Below the pieces are notes generated by a model, which was not told the DNA's origin, searched no databases, and was given only the letters and a program-made list of their open reading frames with translations. 64,000 bases of DNA, from NCBI GenBank assembly GCA_963545085.1, contig CAUUHV010000004.1:28029-92028 (forward strand). The letters are read 5' to 3'. Shown here in pieces: positions 62,780 through 64,000 of the stretch. The stretch is from Catonella sp963545085. Lineage in GTDB: Bacteria; Bacillota; Clostridia; Lachnospirales; Lachnospiraceae. Each line of letters starts with the position of its first letter. The stretch's first letter is position 1. Position numbers and translations under genes: made by a program.

Positions 62780-63553
62780 TTACTCCGAAAGACCTACTGC
62801 GGAGAGGAAGCTTTCTTTGTCTCTGCTTACTATAAGATCACTCGGGAAATGTATTTCGTCGAGGAGTTTTTCGGTCTCAGGGTATTTCCCTACATAATAT
62901 GAACTATGCGCGTCACTGCATATTGTTATCTTTGTTCCGTATTCGGCACAGCTTAGTGCTACCTTTTTGCATCTTTCACGTACAAGGCTTCCGTGAGCGA
63001 AAGATGCCTCGTTTATTTCTATCATCTTATTCAAAGCTTTTGCGGCTTTTACTATTTCGTCAAAATCTATATCGAGTCCCGAACGTCCTATATGCCCTAA
63101 AATTTTTACTTTTTTGTTTTCAAGAGCTTTTATATACATATCGGTGTTTTCGGTTCTGTTTCCCACAAAACTTTTGCCGTGTATGCTCGCTATAAGATAA
63201 TCAAGCTTTGACAGGAGCTTTTCCTCGTATGTGAGAGGATTATCTTTGACGGAAAAAGGTTCCGGTACATATAAATCATATCCGAAAAGGTGACCGTCAA
63301 GGTCGATGATGTCTACTTCCGCCCCGAACAAAAGCCTTACTCCGTGCCATTCTTCAGGCAGATCGCCCTTATTCATAAAAAAACCGTAGGAAGCGAAATG
63401 AGTAGTCGGTACAAAAAGGGGGCTGAAATGGTCGGTTATACCTACCAACTCAAGCCCCTGCTCTTTTCCGGCTTTCAAGTTTTCCTCGATAGTGGAGTAA
63501 GCATGCCCCGAAGCGAGAGTATGTGTATGAGTGTCCGTTTTTATTTTAATCAT
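62780..63553 (-). CDS. PHP domain phosphoesterase (YcdX-like)
   Basis: 257 residues, ATG at 63553 behind AGGAGGT. Metal ligands of the PHP fold are in KTDTHTHTLASGHA (His8, His10 of the HTH motif), ITDHFSPL, LIASIHGKS, ILGHIGRSG and ICSDAHSSYYVG. The family includes histidinol-phosphatase-like and YcdX phosphatases that need three metal ions. The exact substrate is not given by the sequence, and no histidine genes are near. It leads the operon with the ABC exporter. Confidence 0.92.
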   Translation of the reverse strand: MIKIKTDTHTHTLASGHAYSTIEENLKAGKEQGLELVGITDHFSPLFVPTTHFASYGFFMNKGDLPEEWHGVRLLFGAEVDIIDLDGHLFGYDLYVPEPFSVKDNPLTYEEKLLSKLDYLIASIHGKSFVGNRTENTDMYIKALENKKVKILGHIGRSGLDIDFDEIVKAAKALNKMIEINEASFAHGSLVRERCKKVALSCAEYGTKITICSDAHSSYYVGKYPETEKLLDEIHFPSDLIVSRDKESFLSAVGLSE

Positions 63554-63737
63554 TTTAAGTACCTCCTATGTATAAATTACAATCTCCTGTAGTGAGCTAT
63601 TTTAGCAGATAGTAAGGGATTTGTAAATGATGGGATTTAAAGAGAAATTGTCCGATAAAACTTGATAAAATTTAAATTAAAAAGTTGATGTTTATTTAAG
63701 CGCGTGATAGTATTTTGATAATTATTTAATGATACAA

Positions 63738-63925
63738 GTGTCAAAAGTATGAAAATCCGATGCAAGCTCGCTTGCACGAGGATTTTTCATCTTTTGACAC
63801 GCAAACAATATGAGTAAGTAGCCATTTTTCTACGAAAAATGAGCGGATTACGAATATTGTTAAGGATTGCGAAAGGCGTAAGCCGTAGCAATCCTGTATC
63901 AGTGGGTATCAAAAAATTTTGATAC
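63738..63925 (+). repeat. three-hairpin repeat element, copy C (complete), and end-of-window hairpin
   Basis: Hairpin 1: arms at 63738-63758 and 63780-63800 (GTGTCAAAAG... / ...CTTTTGACAC), with TGCAAGC/GCTTGCA between. Hairpin 2: AACAATAT (63804) to ATATTGTT (63861), with CATTTTTC/GAAAAATG inside. Hairpin 3: AGGATTGC (63863-63870) to GCAATCCT (63888-63895), with GGC/GCC inside. A separate perfect hairpin GTATCAAAA/TTTTGATAC lies at 63906-63925. The rest of 63554-64000 has no gene; TATAAT near 63942 hints at a promoter for a gene beyond the window. Confidence 0.75.
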
Positions 63926-64000
63926 TCAAATTATCTAATTTGTATTATAATCATATCTGAGTATGTTAAAATATCCAAAACAATAATATAAAAAGATACC

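Overview
The window looks like chromosome of a low-GC, Gram-positive anaerobe of the Bacillota, most likely class Clostridia (Lachnospirales-like). This rests on AGGAGG-type ribosome sites, frequent AGA and ATA codons, lipoprotein solute-binding proteins, LplB/YtcP-type sugar permeases under YesM/YesN and AraC control, DUF4317 and YdjG/H/I-type proteins. The exact taxon cannot be read from the sequence. I saw no tRNA, rRNA, CRISPR array, prophage or transposase.

Layout. (1) 1-4.9 kb is an accessory patch: the cut-off end of a heparinase II/III-like lyase, three small unrelated hypothetical genes on the minus strand, a ribose-type binding protein that has lost its signal peptide at an apparent recombination junction near 2775, and a ROK sugar kinase. 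(2) 5.2-12.3 kb holds a 143-bp miniature transposable element with a perfect 10-bp target duplication, a TM2 protein, uvrB, uvrA and an lrgA/lrgB pair. (3) 12.5-15.6 kb pairs an orphan extracellular binding protein with a transmembrane LuxR regulator, followed by a decayed stretch with gene remnants and hairpins. (4) 16.4-23.2 kb has a YdjI-YdjG-YdjH-like membrane module without PspA, a TetM/EF-G-like ribosomal GTPase fused to a Rae1/YacP endonuclease domain, and a HEAT-like protein. (5) 23.4-33.8 kb is a YesN/YesM-controlled rhamnoside locus (permeases, lipoprotein, GH78), then cysK. (6) 34.0-42.1 kb is a LacI-controlled locus with an importer, one cytoplasmic and one secreted GH30 enzyme. 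(7) 42.3-46.5 kb has DUF4317, deoD, deoB, a YgjP-like metallopeptidase and a small coupled gene. (8) 46.6-49.3 kb is a metal-efflux operon (ArsR/CadC regulator, HMA protein, P-type ATPase) with a clear operator. (9) 49.5-59.0 kb is a third sugar locus under a membrane AraC regulator with GH109-like and GH95-like enzymes. (10) 59.1-63.6 kb on the minus strand has a PHP phosphoesterase and an asymmetric heterodimeric ABC exporter.

How it works together. Three loci follow one plan: a sensor or repressor, a lipoprotein binding protein, two permeases and one or two glycosidases that act mostly inside the cell. None encodes the ABC ATPase, so a shared one must lie elsewhere. Stem-loops after binding-protein genes probably set lipoprotein expression above that of downstream genes.

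The most interesting items are the GTPase-Rae1 fusion, the binding protein/LuxR pair, the miniature element family (two full copies and one partial) and a second repeat family made of three successive hairpins that sits in 5' leaders.
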